Source: Rhizobium sp. 18065 (lineage in GTDB: Bacteria > Pseudomonadota > Alphaproteobacteria > Rhizobiales > Rhizobiaceae). From it: a stretch of DNA of 64,000 bases. Positions 1 through 10,093 of the stretch are shown here, piece by piece (within the stretch, counting starts at the first letter, position 1; the number at the start of each line of letters is the position of its first letter). A program made the translations under genes and the position numbers. The stretch is from assembly GCF_902706095.1 (NCBI RefSeq), contig NZ_CACSJP010000003.1, positions 1-64,000 of the forward strand, read 5' to 3'. Below the pieces are notes generated by a model that worked only from the letters and a program-made list of their open reading frames with translations, was not told where the DNA came from and ran no database searches.

Positions 1-49
1 GAATAACACTCCACTCGAAATCGGTGAGGTCAAACCGGCGACGGGTCAT
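1..49 (-). CDS. IS5-family transposase, N-terminal end only (runs off left edge)
   Basis: The minus strand opens with ATG at 49 and reads MTRRRFDLTDFEWSVI, the usual N-terminus of IS5-family (IS427-like) transposases. Only 16 codons lie in the window, so I cannot tell whether the gene is intact. It faces away from the IstA scrap that follows. Confidence 0.7.
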   Translation of the reverse strand, partial: MTRRRFDLTDFEWSVI

Positions 50-114
50 GAGAAGCCTCCAAATCAAGGCTTCAGTGAATCAAAATCAAACTGATTTGCA
101 AACCCGGTTTATGA

Positions 115-318
115 GTGCGCGGCCTAGCTGTTTCAGAAGGGATGAGCCGGCGGCAGGCTGCAAAGCAATTCAACATATCGCGCAATAGCGCCACCAAGAT
201 GGTGTCGTATTCGACGCCGCCCGGCTATCAGCGTAAGTTGCCGATCCGGCGTCCTAAGCTGGTGGCGTTTGTTTCAAGCTCCAACAGAATGATTCTGCTT
301 CGAATCCGGCAGTGGTAG
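115..318 (+). pseudogene. istA: IS21-family IstA transposase, N-terminal fragment
   Basis: The reading frame contains MSRRQAAKQFNISRNSATKM and then YSTPPGYQRKLPIRRPKL, the helix-turn-helix start of IS21-family IstA. After about 50 residues the similarity stops and the frame ends at 318, whereas complete IstA proteins are several hundred residues long. The integrase core is absent, so this is a dead scrap. Matching IstB remains lie at 8279-8523 on the other strand; the two may be pieces of the same kind of element. Confidence 0.75.
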
Positions 319-522
319 CCAGAACTAGGCAACGGGTACACCGGTTCGTATCTCATCAAGGCGCACAAGGCCGCCGGCTGTAACAAATCTTGAAATATCA
401 ACGCATCAGGCATGCGGCCAACGGCGACGTGACACAACGCAGCTGTGTTCCCACACGTCTTCAAGCGCAATTGGGAAGTGCCTGGAAGATATCGAGCATG
501 TGTGATCCCTGTCGGTGTCGAC
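319..522. other. Short unassigned stretch between IS scrap and efflux operon
   Basis: I see no convincing gene here. The short open frames on both strands have no recognisable motif. It is the 3-prime flank of the RND permease gene. Confidence 0.5.
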
Positions 523-3500
523 CTATTCGATCGCGCCGGGCTTCACCCTGGTGGCAATCCCCTCGTCAATCACGGGTCCGAACAAACGGCGCTTCACCCG
601 CTCGCGGGTGTTCTGCACCGCGATATAGAGAAGGGGGATCATCAGCAGGCCGACCAACGTCCCGAGCAAAAGGCCGCCCAACACAGTGGTGCCGATCGCC
701 TGCCGACTGCCAGCACCTGCGCCCGTCGCGATTGCCAATGGTATGACGCCCAATATCGACGCCATCGCGGTCATCAAGACTGGCCGGAACCGTTGTGACA
801 CTCCTTCGGCGGCTGCCTCCATGATGTTGAGGCCTGCTTCCCGCCTCTCCTTGGCAAACTCGACAATGAGGATGGCGTTTTTCGCTGCAAGTCCGATGAG
901 CAGCAAGAGGCCGATCTGCGCGTAGATGTCGAGGTCGATGCCCCCGACGAGTAGACCGCAAAGCGCACCCAGGACGGCGACGGTAACTGAGAGCATTACT
1001 GCGATGGGCACGCTCCAGCTTTCATATTGCGCCACAAGAAACAGGTAGGTGAACATTATGCCCATGATCAGAATGATTGCTGCCTGACTGCCAGCCTGCT
1101 TCTCCTGCAATGCCAGGCCGGTCCACTCGTAGCCGAACCCGGCCGGCAAGGTCGCATCCGCAAGTTGCTGCATCGTATTCAGTGCCTCGCCAGAACTCGT
1201 GCCTGAAGCCGCTTGTCCGTTAATTGCCGCCGAGGGGAAGAGATTGTAGCGATTGACGGCGTTAGGACCATAAGCGGCAGAAACGGAAAGCATCGCCTGT
1301 AACGGGACGAGATTGCCCGTTTGGCTTCGAACGCGCAGGCGCTGGATGTCTTCTGTGCGGGCGCGGAAGCTCGGCTCATCCTGGATGCGGATCTGATAAA
1401 CGCGCGAGAACAGATTGAAGTCATCGACATACGACGAGCCCAAATGGGCTTGTAGCGTGTTGAAGATCGTTGCCGGCGTCACGCCGTAGAGTTCAGAGCG
1501 CTTTCGGTCGATGTCGAGATAGACCTGCGGAACGTCAGCCGAGAACGTGCTGAAGACGCCCGTCAGCCCCGGCACCTTGTTGGCTGTGACCATGAGACCG
1601 CGCATGACTGCCGCGAGTTCTTCCGGACCTTGTCCCGCGCGAGCCTGAAGCCTGAAATCGAAACCGCCAGTATTTCCAAGACCGGGTATCGCCGGCGGGT
1701 TAAACGCCACCACCGACGCGGTCGATATGGCCGCGAATTCGGTTCTTAATTTGTCCATCAAAGCGAATACGCTCTGGTCCTGCCCACGCTCCCCCCATGG
1801 TTTCAGTGCAGCAATGATCATGCCCGAATTGGAGCCACCACCGCCGACCATACTTGAACCCGCTATGCCGATCGTATTGGCCACGCCCGGTGTTCGCTGG
1901 AGGATGGAACTTACCATTGTCAACGTCTGTTGCGTTCGCTCCAAAGCCGCGGCATTCGGCAACTGGACGTTCATAAACAGATAGCCCTGGTCTTCTGCCG
2001 GCACGAAACCTGTCGGTAGAATCCGAAAAAGCCCGATGATGCCGCCGATAATAGCCAGAAATGCAATTGACGAGATCAGTGCCCTTCTTGCGAACATTGG
2101 CAGGAGGTGCAGATAGAAGCGCCGGGAGGCGTCCAGCCCGGTGTTCAGTTTCTGGAACAGCCCGCCTCGTTGCTGCTCCGGCGGGCGCAGCATGAGCACG
2201 CAAAGCGCCGGACTGAGGGTAAGCGCGTTAATCGTTGAAAAAGTGATGGTCACGAGAATTGTCACGGCGAACTGGCGGTACAATTCGCCGGTTATCCCGG
2301 CAAGGAAAGCCACAGGCACGAACAGGGCAGCCAGCACCAGCGTCGTTGCGACAATTGGACCGGTAACTTGGCTCATCGTTCGAAGCGTCGCTTCCCGAAC
2401 GCCGACGGCGGTTTCGTGCATTATGCGCTGCACGTTCTCGACAACGATGATAGCGTCATCGACGACAAGGCTGATCGCGAGGATGACGGCGAATAGCGTT
2501 ATCGTGTTTGCCGAATATCCCAGCGCGTAGAGCACCGCGAAGCCGCCGATCAGCGATACGGGTATAGTCAAAGTGGGAATGACGGTGGCACGCCAGTCTT
2601 GCAGGAAGGCATAGACCACTGCGACCACGAGGGCGAATGTAATTGCCAGTGTAATAAAGATCTCTCGAATGGTCTCTCGAACGAACGCTGTCGTGTCAAA
2701 CACCAAGGCATAGGACACGTCTTCGGGAAACTGCTTTGACAGGGCTGCAAGCTCAGAAAGGACAGCGGTGGAGACGGCCAAGGCGTTGGCGTCTGCGGAC
2801 TGGTACACCACTACGGTCGCGCTCGGCTGGCCATTCAGCGTGGACGCCGTATCATAAGACTGTGCCCCTAGCTCGACCCTTGCTACATCCCGCAAACGCA
2901 CGATTGCGCCATCCCGGTTACTGCGGACGATAATGTCCCCGAATTCCGCCTCGTTTGCCAGCCTGCCTCTGGCCATGACGGTCAACTGTAGTTGTTGGCC
3001 GCTTGCCGAGGGCGGAGATCCAAGCTGACCCGCCGACGCCTGTGCGTTCTGTGCTTGGATGGCTGCGGTGAGATCGGCGGCCGTGACACCCAGTGCCTGC
3101 ATCCTGTCCGGGTTCATCCAGATCCGCATGCTATAGACAGGCCCGAAAACACTTGCCTCGCCCACGCCCGGAATGCGCGCGATGGCGTCGCGGATGTTGA
3201 TCGTGGCATAATTGCTGATGAAGACTTCGTCCTTGGTTCCCTTCGGAGAGTAGATCGCGAAGCCGAGCAACATGCTGGAGGAGCGCGCCCTGACCGAGAC
3301 GCCCGTCTGGGTGACTGCGGCAGGGAGCCTTGGCGTGGCCATGGCTACCCGGTTTTGCACGTTCACCTGAGCGATTGCGGGGTCGGTTCCTGCCGCAAAC
3401 GTTACAGTCAGGCTGTAGGTGCCGTTGTTCGTGCTCGATGAGGACATATAGAGCATGTCCTCGACACCATTGACCTGATCTTCGATCGGTGCACCGACGC

Positions 3501-3684
3501 TATCGGTCATGACACCGGCATTGGCGCCGGGGTAGCTGGCATTCACCTGGACTTCCGGTGGCGTGATCTGCGGGAACTGGGCAACAGGAATCTGCAGAAG
3601 TGCGACGACCCCGGCGATGATCATCACGACGGCGATCACCATCGCAAACCTGGGCCTTTCAATGAAGGGCGCTGATATGTTCAT
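523..3684 (-). CDS. RND multidrug efflux permease (AcrB/MexF family, HAE1)
   Basis: This 1053-residue protein is the proton-driven inner-membrane pump of a tripartite drug efflux system. It begins [19 protein letters not shown], a typical first transmembrane helix of the HAE1 family. The full length matches the family (about 1040 residues). Two adjacent aspartates in [17 protein letters not shown] (about residue 407, TM4) and a lysine in [16 protein letters not shown] (about residue 933, TM10) are the known proton-relay residues. It overlaps the upstream adaptor gene by four bases, so the two are translationally coupled. No outer-membrane channel gene follows; the pump probably borrows a TolC-like protein encoded elsewhere. 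Confidence 0.96.
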   Translation of the reverse strand: MNISAPFIERPRFAMVIAVVMIIAGVVALLQIPVAQFPQITPPEVQVNASYPGANAGVMTDSVGAPIEDQVNGVEDMLYMSSSSTNNGTYSLTVTFAAGTDPAIAQVNVQNRVAMATPRLPAAVTQTGVSVRARSSSMLLGFAIYSPKGTKDEVFISNYATINIRDAIARIPGVGEASVFGPVYSMRIWMNPDRMQALGVTAADLTAAIQAQNAQASAGQLGSPPSASGQQLQLTVMARGRLANEAEFGDIIVRSNRDGAIVRLRDVARVELGAQSYDTASTLNGQPSATVVVYQSADANALAVSTAVLSELAALSKQFPEDVSYALVFDTTAFVRETIREIFITLAITFALVVAVVYAFLQDWRATVIPTLTIPVSLIGGFAVLYALGYSANTITLFAVILAISLVVDDAIIVVENVQRIMHETAVGVREATLRTMSQVTGPIVATTLVLAALFVPVAFLAGITGELYRQFAVTILVTITFSTINALTLSPALCVLMLRPPEQQRGGLFQKLNTGLDASRRFYLHLLPMFARRALISSIAFLAIIGGIIGLFRILPTGFVPAEDQGYLFMNVQLPNAAALERTQQTLTMVSSILQRTPGVANTIGIAGSSMVGGGGSNSGMIIAALKPWGERGQDQSVFALMDKLRTEFAAISTASVVAFNPPAIPGLGNTGGFDFRLQARAGQGPEELAAVMRGLMVTANKVPGLTGVFSTFSADVPQVYLDIDRKRSELYGVTPATIFNTLQAHLGSSYVDDFNLFSRVYQIRIQDEPSFRARTEDIQRLRVRSQTGNLVPLQAMLSVSAAYGPNAVNRYNLFPSAAINGQAASGTSSGEALNTMQQLADATLPAGFGYEWTGLALQEKQAGSQAAIILIMGIMFTYLFLVAQYESWSVPIAVMLSVTVAVLGALCGLLVGGIDLDIYAQIGLLLLIGLAAKNAILIVEFAKERREAGLNIMEAAAEGVSQRFRPVLMTAMASILGVIPLAIATGAGAGSRQAIGTTVLGGLLLGTLVGLLMIPLLYIAVQNTRERVKRRLFGPVIDEGIATRVKPGAIE

Positions 3685-4841
3685 GGCGAGGAACCTGGGA
3701 CAATCGCCGCGCCACTTCCGGCTGCGGCAACGGTGGATGCCGGAACCGCCTTGACCTGTGCGCCTGCCGATATGTTCTGCAGGCCCTCGACAACGAGTGT
3801 CTCGCCGCCCTTCAATCCCTCTTCGACGATCCAGTTGCCGCTCACTTGTTCAGACACCTGGATCCGCTGGACGATCGCCTCGTTTTTCTCATTGACCAGA
3901 AAGATGTATTTTCCCTCACGGTCCTGTTGGACCACTCCGAGCGGCACGACCGGACGTAGTTTTTTCTCGACCTCTGAAACAACAACGGTGACGAACTGGC
4001 CCGGAATGAGGAGCGACTGGGGGTTCGGAAAGAGAGTTCGAATGGCAAGCGTGCCAGTCTGCTCATCGATTTCATTTCCGAAGAACTCGATCTTGCCAGA
4101 CTGTTGGTATTGTTGACCATCCGAGAGACGCAGGCTTGGCGCGAACTGCTTGGCCAAATCCTCCTTGCCGATTCCACCGGCCGCGGCGCGCAACTCCAGG
4201 ATCGAGCGATCACTGACGGAAAACACCACGCGGATCGGATCGACCACCACGACGCGTGCGAGCGCAGGGGAAGAATTACTCACATAGCTGCCGACCGAAA
4301 ATGTAGCAGCGCCGATGCGTCCATCGAAAGGTGAGGATATCCGTGTGAAACTTAGGTTGAGCTCCGCCTGATCGACCCTTGCCATGGCAGATAGAACACT
4401 CGCTTCTGCGGTTTCGCTCGCCGCCTGGCTTTCTTCAAGAATTGCGCGGGAAACGGTCTGGCTGCTTAGAGATTGATTACGATCCAGCCGACGCTTCGCA
4501 TCGGCAAGAATAGCCTGTGCGCTTGCCAGCGCCGCCTTTGCATCGTCGAGAGCGATCTGGGAGGCGCGCTGGTCGATCAGGAAGAGGTCCTGCCCCTTTC
4601 GAATGGCTTGTCCTTCATCAAAGAGACGGCTTTCGATGAAGCCCTCTATGCGGGCACGAACATCAACCGAGTCCATGGCTTCAACACGCCCGACAAACTC
4701 ATGCTTGGGCGACACGTCCACAATGGCTACCTCTGCGACCCCGACAGTTAGATCCGTCTGTGCGGATAGAGGTCCGGCGGATAGAACAATGGCACTACAT
4801 AGAATGGGGAGGATTGCAGCATAGCGGCGGGCATTTGGCAT
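3681..4841 (-). CDS. RND efflux periplasmic adaptor (membrane fusion protein, AcrA/MexE type)
   Basis: The 386-residue product links the RND permease to an outer-membrane channel. It starts with a signal peptide (hydrophobic residues 8-26, probable cleavage after LSAQ) and has no clear lipobox, so it may be a soluble periplasmic protein. The split lipoyl-type hairpin is visible: [20 protein letters not shown] near residue 53 and [19 protein letters not shown] near residue 165, with an alpha-helical coiled coil between them. Beta-barrel and membrane-proximal domains follow. It is the first gene of the two-gene efflux operon. No TetR or MarR regulator sits next to it, which is unusual for this class. 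Confidence 0.94.
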   Translation of the reverse strand: MPNARRYAAILPILCSAIVLSAGPLSAQTDLTVGVAEVAIVDVSPKHEFVGRVEAMDSVDVRARIEGFIESRLFDEGQAIRKGQDLFLIDQRASQIALDDAKAALASAQAILADAKRRLDRNQSLSSQTVSRAILEESQAASETAEASVLSAMARVDQAELNLSFTRISSPFDGRIGAATFSVGSYVSNSSPALARVVVVDPIRVVFSVSDRSILELRAAAGGIGKEDLAKQFAPSLRLSDGQQYQQSGKIEFFGNEIDEQTGTLAIRTLFPNPQSLLIPGQFVTVVVSEVEKKLRPVVPLGVVQQDREGKYIFLVNEKNEAIVQRIQVSEQVSGNWIVEEGLKGGETLVVEGLQNISAGAQVKAVPASTVAAAGSGAAIVPGSSP

Positions 4842-5599
4842 CCGTCTGTCTCCACTCGGCCTTCAAATTGTATTTTATGGACCTTGCCGTTCTTGATGCT
4901 CACTTTCAGGCGACACTCTGGCGTCTCGATCAGGACGAATTCATCGAGCGGGTTTTCATCGCAAATCTGAAAGTCCCAGAAGGATTACGCTTCGCGGACG
5001 CCCAGCTTCCCTTGGTGCACAAAGCTAGGAAGCGAGAGCAGTTATGCATTCGTTGACGCGCCTTCGTCAGAGCTTCAGCGCTGGAGGTGCCCCATACCAA
5101 GGCGAAGATGAACAGCGTCGAGACGCTCGCGGCAGTGAATGTGTGTCCGTCGACGCTGACGGAGATAGATGGTCTGTCCGTTCCGGCTTTACAGATGCAG
5201 AAGAGACTGGGAAAGTCGCCGACGACGGCAGGGACACCCGTGAACTGCTTTCCTGTGCGACTTAGGCGGAGCGCCCTTGTGCATATGTGACCGACTTGAT
5301 TGCCGCATCATCGGGAGGAAGTCGGCCAGTTGAAGCGAAGGAACTCCAGGGATCGCAGTGCGGGTCAAGCATTTCCATGCACGTCTCCATATTCAGGCCA
5401 AAACCCAATGAGTATCGGAGCATTAAATGTTCTTGCAAAAGTTGCAGATACCCTAGGGGGTAGTTTGCCCCTTTGCAATAGATTAGTTGATTTGAAATAT
5501 GCGGATTGAATGCTTGCTGAATCGATCGTCCAGTTTGGCCGATAAATACAATCGATCAACGAAGATCAAACCATAACCATCTGATTTCATTGTTCGTGA
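4842..5599. other. Gene-poor region upstream of the efflux operon
   Basis: This is about 760 bases with no ORF that I recognise. Several frames of 60-98 residues are open, for example one up to 5056 and one from 5087, but they lack conserved motifs and no frame dominates. The efflux promoter should lie near 4842-4950. A nested inverted repeat at 5433-5478 is the one clear structure. Confidence 0.5.
5433..5478. repeat. Nested inverted repeat
   Basis: The outer arms are TTGCAAAAG (5433-5441) and CTTTGCAA (5471-5478). The inner arms are TACCC (5449-5453) and GGGTA (5458-5462) around TAGG. It could be an operator or a cruciform left from a mobile element. No gene immediately downstream explains it. 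Confidence 0.4.
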
Positions 5600-5880
5600 T
5601 CATTCGGCAGGTTGATAAAACCTTTCGCTTGCCACATGAACTTTAACCGTGGATGACGATGATAAAAGCCTAGGCGTAGCTGCGTACAGTTTCTCATCGA
5701 CACCCTTTGCGAAAGGCAGTTCGGAATTCGAGCCGTCGCAACAGGAAGGTGAGTATCTTTGCGGTGCCGGATTCTCAAGGATCTGCTTCACAATGTAGCT
5801 TGCTTGCAAGAAATGGTGGCGGGTATCGCTCGACGTGTCATTGAACTTCCGCTTGAATGCACGGCTGAAGTCTGCCCCGT
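5600..5880 (-). pseudogene. AraC-family regulator, C-terminal fragment
   Basis: Read from about 5880 on the minus strand, the frame gives ADFSRAFKRKFNDTSSDTRH, the second helix-turn-helix and tail typical of AraC/XylS regulators. It runs on to a stop at 5600 with a long non-conserved tail. The rest of the gene is missing: upstream sequence switches abruptly at 5881 to an IS3-family OrfA scrap. It is an IS-truncated gene with no start. Confidence 0.6.
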
Positions 5881-6032
5881 TTTGACATCGACGGTTGGAT
5901 CCGCCGATTCCGCTTTGGCTTCGTCACCGAAAACGCCTGTCGCACCCCCAAGAAGCTGGTCTTTCCATTGCTTGATCTGGTTTGCGTGTACGTCAAACTG
6001 TTGGGATAATTCCACCAGCGTCTGCTCTCCTC
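5881..6032 (-). pseudogene. IS3-family OrfA fragment (host of the nested IS)
   Basis: The minus-strand frame reads GEQTLVELSQQFDVHANQIK and continues with KQWKDQLLGGATGVFGDE, a segment well known from IS3-family OrfA proteins. It is cut at one side by the IS at 6033-7323 and fused at the other side to the AraC fragment, in the same open frame. It shows an older IS3 insertion that was itself hit later. Confidence 0.7.
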
Positions 6033-6065
6033 GGATTGGCCTGCCCCCGTGGGGTGATCCGGGGA

Positions 6066-6954
6066 TTAATGTTGGTGCATACTGGGTCTCGCCGCCACTG
6101 CGGGAGTTGAAGCAGGGCCATTCTGGCGCGACCACACGGTGGCTTCGGTTGCCGTTGGTTTGTAGCCTAAGGACGAGTGCGGACGAACAGTCTTGTAGTG
6201 CCGCCGCCACCCCTCGATGATGATTTTTGCTTCCTTGAGCGTGTAGAAGATTTCGCCGTTGAGTAGCTCGTCCCGGAGTTTGGAGTTGAAGCTTTCGCAG
6301 TAGCCGTTCTTCCAGGGACTGCCGGGCATGATGTAGGCCGTTTTGGCACCGACCAGCGCAATCCACTCTCTCAAAGCCTTGGCAATAAATTCCGGGCCGT
6401 TGTCCGAACGAATATGCGCAGGAATGCCGCGCAGGATGACGAGATCGGAGAGCGCATCGATGACGTCGACGGCCTTCAGCTTTCTTTCGACCCTGATGGC
6501 GATGCATTCTCGTGTGAACTCATCAATCACATAGGCGCAATCGCGCAGCGTTTGTCGCGAGCATGCGGATTTTCCTTCCATTGTGGGTTCGGTCCTCGAC
6601 AAAATCGTAGGACCAGACATGGTTGAAGTATTCCGGCCGAAGCCGGATGCACGAGCTGTCGTTCAGCCAGAGCCGACCGCGCTTGGTTTGCTTGCCGGGA
6701 ACTTTCAGCCCCTCACGCCGCCATATCCGCTCGACCCGTTTGACGTTCACGATCCAACCCGCCTGGTGCAGCATCGCCGCGATGCGACGATACCCGTAAC
6801 GGCCATATTGGAGCGCGAGCGCCGTGATGTCGGCGGTCAATGCCGCCTCGTCATCCGGAGTCTTGGCGATCTTGCGCTGCGTGGAACGATGCTGACCGAG
6901 AACCTGGCATGCCCGTCGTTCGGACACACCCAGTTCTGCGGTGATATGATCCAC
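6066..6954 (-). pseudogene. IS3-family OrfB transposase, frameshifted
   Basis: Two overlapping frames together make an OrfB. The upstream frame (6954 down to about 6550) carries SERRACQVLGQHRSTQR and YGYRRIAAMLHQAGW and the start of the DDE core (VWSYDFVEDRTHNGRKIRML). The downstream frame (to 6066) carries VIDEFTRECIAIRVERKLKA, HIRSDNGPEFIAKAL and GSPWKNGYCESFNSKLRDEL, the second D and the E of the DDE triad. Between RML and VIDEF about 25 extra bases shift the frame, so a normal product cannot be made. Transposition would need a helper element. Confidence 0.85.
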
Positions 6955-6977
6955 ACAGGCACGGCGGCGAGCGGGGC

Positions 6978-7256
6978 TTAAAAGTTTCCCCTGGCAGCCT
7001 CTGCCAAGATCATCTTGTCCAGGGTCAAATCGGAAACTGCCCGCCGGAGACGAGCGTTCTCGGTCTCCAGCTCCTTCAATCGCTTCACTTGATCGCCCTT
7101 CAGGCCACCATATTCTGCTCGCCAGCGGTAATATGTAACTTCCGTCACGCCTATTGACCGGATCGCCTCCGCCATCGATTTGCCTTGCGCATTCAGCACG
7201 TCAACCTGACGAAGCTTCGTGACGAGCTCTTCTGCCTTGTGTCTTTTCGCTGCCAT
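6978..7256 (-). CDS. IS3-family OrfA transposase subunit
   Basis: The 92-residue product is the DNA-binding OrfA of an IS3-family element. It shows EAIRSIGVTEVTYYRWRAEYGG (helix-turn-helix, about residues 30-50), then KRLKELETENARLRRAVSDL, the leucine zipper used for dimerisation. Length and architecture are normal and it is intact. The downstream orfB is frameshifted. Confidence 0.88.
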   Translation of the reverse strand: MAAKRHKAEELVTKLRQVDVLNAQGKSMAEAIRSIGVTEVTYYRWRAEYGGLKGDQVKRLKELETENARLRRAVSDLTLDKMILAEAARGNF

Positions 7257-7323
7257 TTCAATTCCTTCCTCGGCTCATAAGCCATACTTCAAGAAGGATC
7301 ACTTTTCAGGGGCAGACCAATCA

Positions 7324-8041
7324 CGCGATTGCCTCGCTTCCGGCACATAGACAGTACGAACTCACAATTTCAGCGGGAGCACACGGTTTCCTGATCGGGA
7401 CCTCCTCTCACATGCTGGTGGATGCAATAGGCGAGCAGGTGGAATCTTACTCTTTGTGTATTCTTACCCAGCAACTAGCGCTAGCTAACAGCTCTCAACC
7501 GGGGCTTTCAGATGAGATGAAACCATTGTTTGCGGGTTACGTCGGCGAAGTGCGGGATGCGGATCAGGCATCTTGGATGATGCTGTCAGCGTACCTGCGT
7601 TTGATCCTGATGACAGTCTGGCGTGCTGAAGGATCCGGTGATGCGGAGCAGGCAGGACGGGCCGTGCAGGTCTCACTTCTGCAGCGTTATCGACAGTTGG
7701 TTGAGGGCTGGTTCCTACAGCATCGGCCAATTTCGGACTACGCTCGACATCTCGGGATGACCACGGACAGGCTGCACGCAGTTTGCCGGCGCGAATTAGG
7801 GCGCTCACCGATCCAGTTACTGCATGAGAGAGTGATTCAGGAAGCCAGGTTGCGACTAGAACGGTCGGTTCATAGCATTCAAAAGATTTCTGATGCCCTT
7901 GGCTTCCGCGATCCAACCTATTTCAATCGCTTTTTCACAACTCGTACCGGTCATACGCCTCTTAAGTACCGCAAGCTTGCACGCAACTCTTTCGGAGGAG
8001 GGACCGCCAAGCTTTCAACGGGATATGCCGATTGGCCCTAA
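7324..8041 (+). pseudogene. AraC-family regulator, 5-prime end lost at the IS boundary
   Basis: From 7325 the frame is open and reads LTISAGAHGFLIGTSSHML before the first ATG at 7412, so the true gene began further upstream and was cut by the IS ending at 7323. The remaining part has the two AraC helix-turn-helix units: YARHLGMTTDRLHAVCRREL with SPIQLLHERVIQEARLRLE, then ISDALGFRDPTYFNRFFTTR with TGHTPLKYRK. Full AraC-type proteins are about 290-300 residues; about 239 codons remain. A DNA-binding fragment could still be made from 7412 (209 residues). The target is unknown. Confidence 0.8.
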
Positions 8042-8119
8042 CCGCCGAAACGATGAATGTGTGTTGATTTCCATTGAGAACTGACCCGGTAAGGGGTGCG
8101 GATAAAAAGTTGGACTGCT

Positions 8120-8278
8120 TCATAAGTTCGGGCCGAGGCTCTTACGATATTCGACCGGGCTGAGCGATCCCAGCGATATCTTGATACGCTCCTCGTTGTA
8201 CCAGCGGATATAGGCATCCACCTCGGCGACGAACTGTTCGATTCTGATGGCCTTCCAGTCTCGTGGATAGAAGAGTTC
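8120..8278 (-). pseudogene. IS3-family OrfB, C-terminal fragment
   Basis: The minus-strand frame ending with TGA at 8120 reads [20 protein letters not shown] then [17 protein letters not shown], the end of an IS3-family (IS150-like) OrfB. It joins an IstB scrap at about 8279. Nothing else of this element is present. Confidence 0.8.
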
Positions 8279-8523
8279 CGTTTTCGAGGATGTGGCAGTG
8301 GTGTGTCAGACGGTCGAGCAGCGCGGTGGTGATCTTGGCATCGCCGAAGACGCTGGCCCATTCGCTGAAGCTGAGGTTGGTGGTGATGACGACACTTGTA
8401 CGTTCGTAGAGCTTGCTCAGGAGATGGAAGAGCAACGCGCCACCTGACGGACTGAACGGCAGGTAGCCCAGCCTGGCGAGAGTGACGAGATCGGAACAAA
8501 CGAGCAGGGTGGCGAGCTGCCCC
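8279..8523 (-). pseudogene. istB: IS21-family IstB (transposition helper ATPase), C-terminal part
   Basis: The frame reads [40 protein letters not shown] and [13 protein letters not shown], the Walker-B-distal half of the IS21 helper ATPase IstB. The Walker A part is absent and the C-terminus is cut by the IS3 scrap at 8278. It may match the IstA scrap at 115-318, now separated and inverted. Confidence 0.8.
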
Positions 8524-8581
8524 TACCTACCTTGCACCGTCTCTTGCTCGAGCGAGGTGACCAACCCGACTGTCTTGAGAA

Positions 8582-8595
8582 CCACATGCATGTGG
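8582..8595. promoter_or_regulatory. Perfect 14-bp palindrome upstream of amidase operon
   Basis: CCACATGCATGTGG is a perfect palindrome 117 bases before the amidase start and next to the LysR-type box at 8601-8625. It may be a regulator or activator site; the protein is unknown. Confidence 0.35.
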
Positions 8596-8600
8596 CATGG

Positions 8601-8625
8601 GGTTAATAACAATTGGTAATTAACC
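8601..8625. promoter_or_regulatory. Candidate LysR-type operator of the amidase-transporter operon
   Basis: An imperfect dyad spans 8601-8625 (arms GGTTAAT and ATTAACC). Its core at 8606-8620, ATAACAATTGGTAAT, fits the LysR-type T-N11-A pattern. It agrees at 11 of 15 positions with the core at 15716-15730 in the other promoter of the cluster. The OccR/NocR-like regulator at 12409 is the obvious candidate. Confidence 0.5.
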
Positions 8626-8711
8626 GCGCGCTCCTGGGAATTAGGGCCGGCTGGAGCTTCCTGTTAGCTTGCATCTGACGGTCGCAAGGACCAACAGGCG
8701 GGCTGAACGCA

Positions 8712-10049
8712 ATGACAGATTACACTCCTCGGTCGATTGCTCGGATACAGAGGGATTTTGCCGACGGTCTGTCTCCGGTGGCTTTCGTTGAGGGCTGTTT
8801 CGCCCGGATCGAGCGCAGCAATGACGCTTGCAAGGCGATGATCTTCGTCGGCCGCGACGAGGCAATTGACGATGCACGGCGCATGGAAACGGAGCTTCGC
8901 TCTGGCCGGAGCCGCGGACCACTCCATGGCATCCCGATCGCCATCAAGGATGTCATCGACGTCAAAGGCTGGCCGACCACGTCCGGGTCGCGCCTTTTCC
9001 AGGATCATGTCGCGGCAGACGACGCTGCCTGCGTCAAAAACCTCCGCGCTGCCGGAGCCGTGATCGTCGGGAAGACGAACCTGCATGAGTTGACGGCCGG
9101 AAGTCATGAAAACCCTTGGTTCGGGAAAGTCACCAATCCGCTTGATCCATCCCGCGGGACTGGGGGAACAAGCAGCGGTTCTGCTGCAGCCGTTGCCGCA
9201 GGCTATTGCGTCGCAGCCCTTGGAACGGATACCGGCGGGTCGAACCGGTCTACGGCCGCAGCCACCGGTCTCGTCGGGTTCAAGCCGACGAATGGCCGTG
9301 TCGATGTTGCTGGGGTCCGTCCGACGGCCCCCAGCCTGGATACTATCGGCCCGATTGCGAACAGCATCGAAGATGCACGCCTGGTCCATTTCGCCAGTCA
9401 AGGCGGCGATGTTCCACAACGGGAGGTGGTCGAGCTTGCAGGCCTTCGGATCGGCCTTTGCCCGGATCTCCATGCCGCAGCGATCGATCCTGTCGTGGCG
9501 GATGCACATGCCGGGTGGCTGCGAACACTGGAGGAGGCGGGTGCCTGCATCCAGCATCTGGAGTTCCCGCTCGCCGAACGGGTCAAGGATGCGGGCTTGA
9601 CGATCCTGCAATTCGAGTTTGCCGAACAGTATGCGCATCTCATCGGCAGCAAGCCTGAAGCGGTCGGCAACCAGGTGCGTAGCTTTCTGGCGGCGGGTGT
9701 TGCCATAAATACGGCGACCTACGAGATGGCACTCGCGTTTCGCGCTGAGGCCTGTGAGGCGTTTCAGCAGGTGATGTCGGAGGCGGATCTTCTCGCGGCC
9801 CCCGTTGCACCCGGATTGGCGCCACGCCTGTCCGACGAGATGACAGCCGTCGGCGTCGACGTCGTGCCATACGGCCTTGCGGGCGGCACCTTCCGCCGGT
9901 GGGCGAATTTTCTCAGACTTCCGACGCTTGCCATGCCTCTGAAGACGCAGGGCAGGCTGCCGGCATCCATTCAAATCTCGACGCGACCCGATACCGACGC
10001 GAAGCTGTTTTCGGTATGCGAAGCGCTTCGCACGGTGGAGGCGCGCTGA
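8712..10049 (+). CDS. Amidase-signature family hydrolase
   Basis: The 445-residue protein belongs to the amidase-signature family, which hydrolyses amide bonds with a Ser-cisSer-Lys triad. The lysine is in PIAIKDVIDV (about residue 79), the cis-serine in GTGGTSSGSAAAVAAG (about residue 153) and the nucleophile in GTDTGGSNRSTAAATGLVGF (about residue 177). The usual GGSIRxPA is here GGSNRSTA, a departure near the nucleophile that may affect substrate choice. It is the first gene of an operon with a polar amino-acid ABC transporter, so it probably cleaves an amide of the imported compound or of an intermediate. Confidence 0.92.
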   Translation: MTDYTPRSIARIQRDFADGLSPVAFVEGCFARIERSNDACKAMIFVGRDEAIDDARRMETELRSGRSRGPLHGIPIAIKDVIDVKGWPTTSGSRLFQDHVAADDAACVKNLRAAGAVIVGKTNLHELTAGSHENPWFGKVTNPLDPSRGTGGTSSGSAAAVAAGYCVAALGTDTGGSNRSTAAATGLVGFKPTNGRVDVAGVRPTAPSLDTIGPIANSIEDARLVHFASQGGDVPQREVVELAGLRIGLCPDLHAAAIDPVVADAHAGWLRTLEEAGACIQHLEFPLAERVKDAGLTILQFEFAEQYAHLIGSKPEAVGNQVRSFLAAGVAINTATYEMALAFRAEACEAFQQVMSEADLLAAPVAPGLAPRLSDEMTAVGVDVVPYGLAGGTFRRWANFLRLPTLAMPLKTQGRLPASIQISTRPDTDAKLFSVCEALRTVEAR

Positions 10050-10093
10050 GGCGAGAACCCAAGACGACCATACAAACCAAAAGGGGAATGAAA

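Larger units (their letters stand above)
6033..7323 (-). mobile_element. IS3-family insertion sequence with imperfect terminal repeats
   Basis: The ends are inverted relative to each other. The left end contains GATTGG, C, CTGCCCC and GTGATCC blocks from 6034. The right end, read on the minus strand from 7322, has the same blocks GATTGG, T, CTGCCCC and GTGATCC. Inside are orfA (6978-7256) and a frameshifted orfB. Protein type suggests the IS407-like part of the IS3 family. I found no target-site duplication: the left flank is CTCCTC and the right flank is CGCGAT. That fits later rearrangement around the element. Confidence 0.75.

Noticed and set aside
4760..5290. Possible TetR or other regulator upstream of the efflux pump
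   Set aside because: Three frames of 60-98 codons are open, but I could not recognise a helix-turn-helix or any family pattern, so no gene is called.
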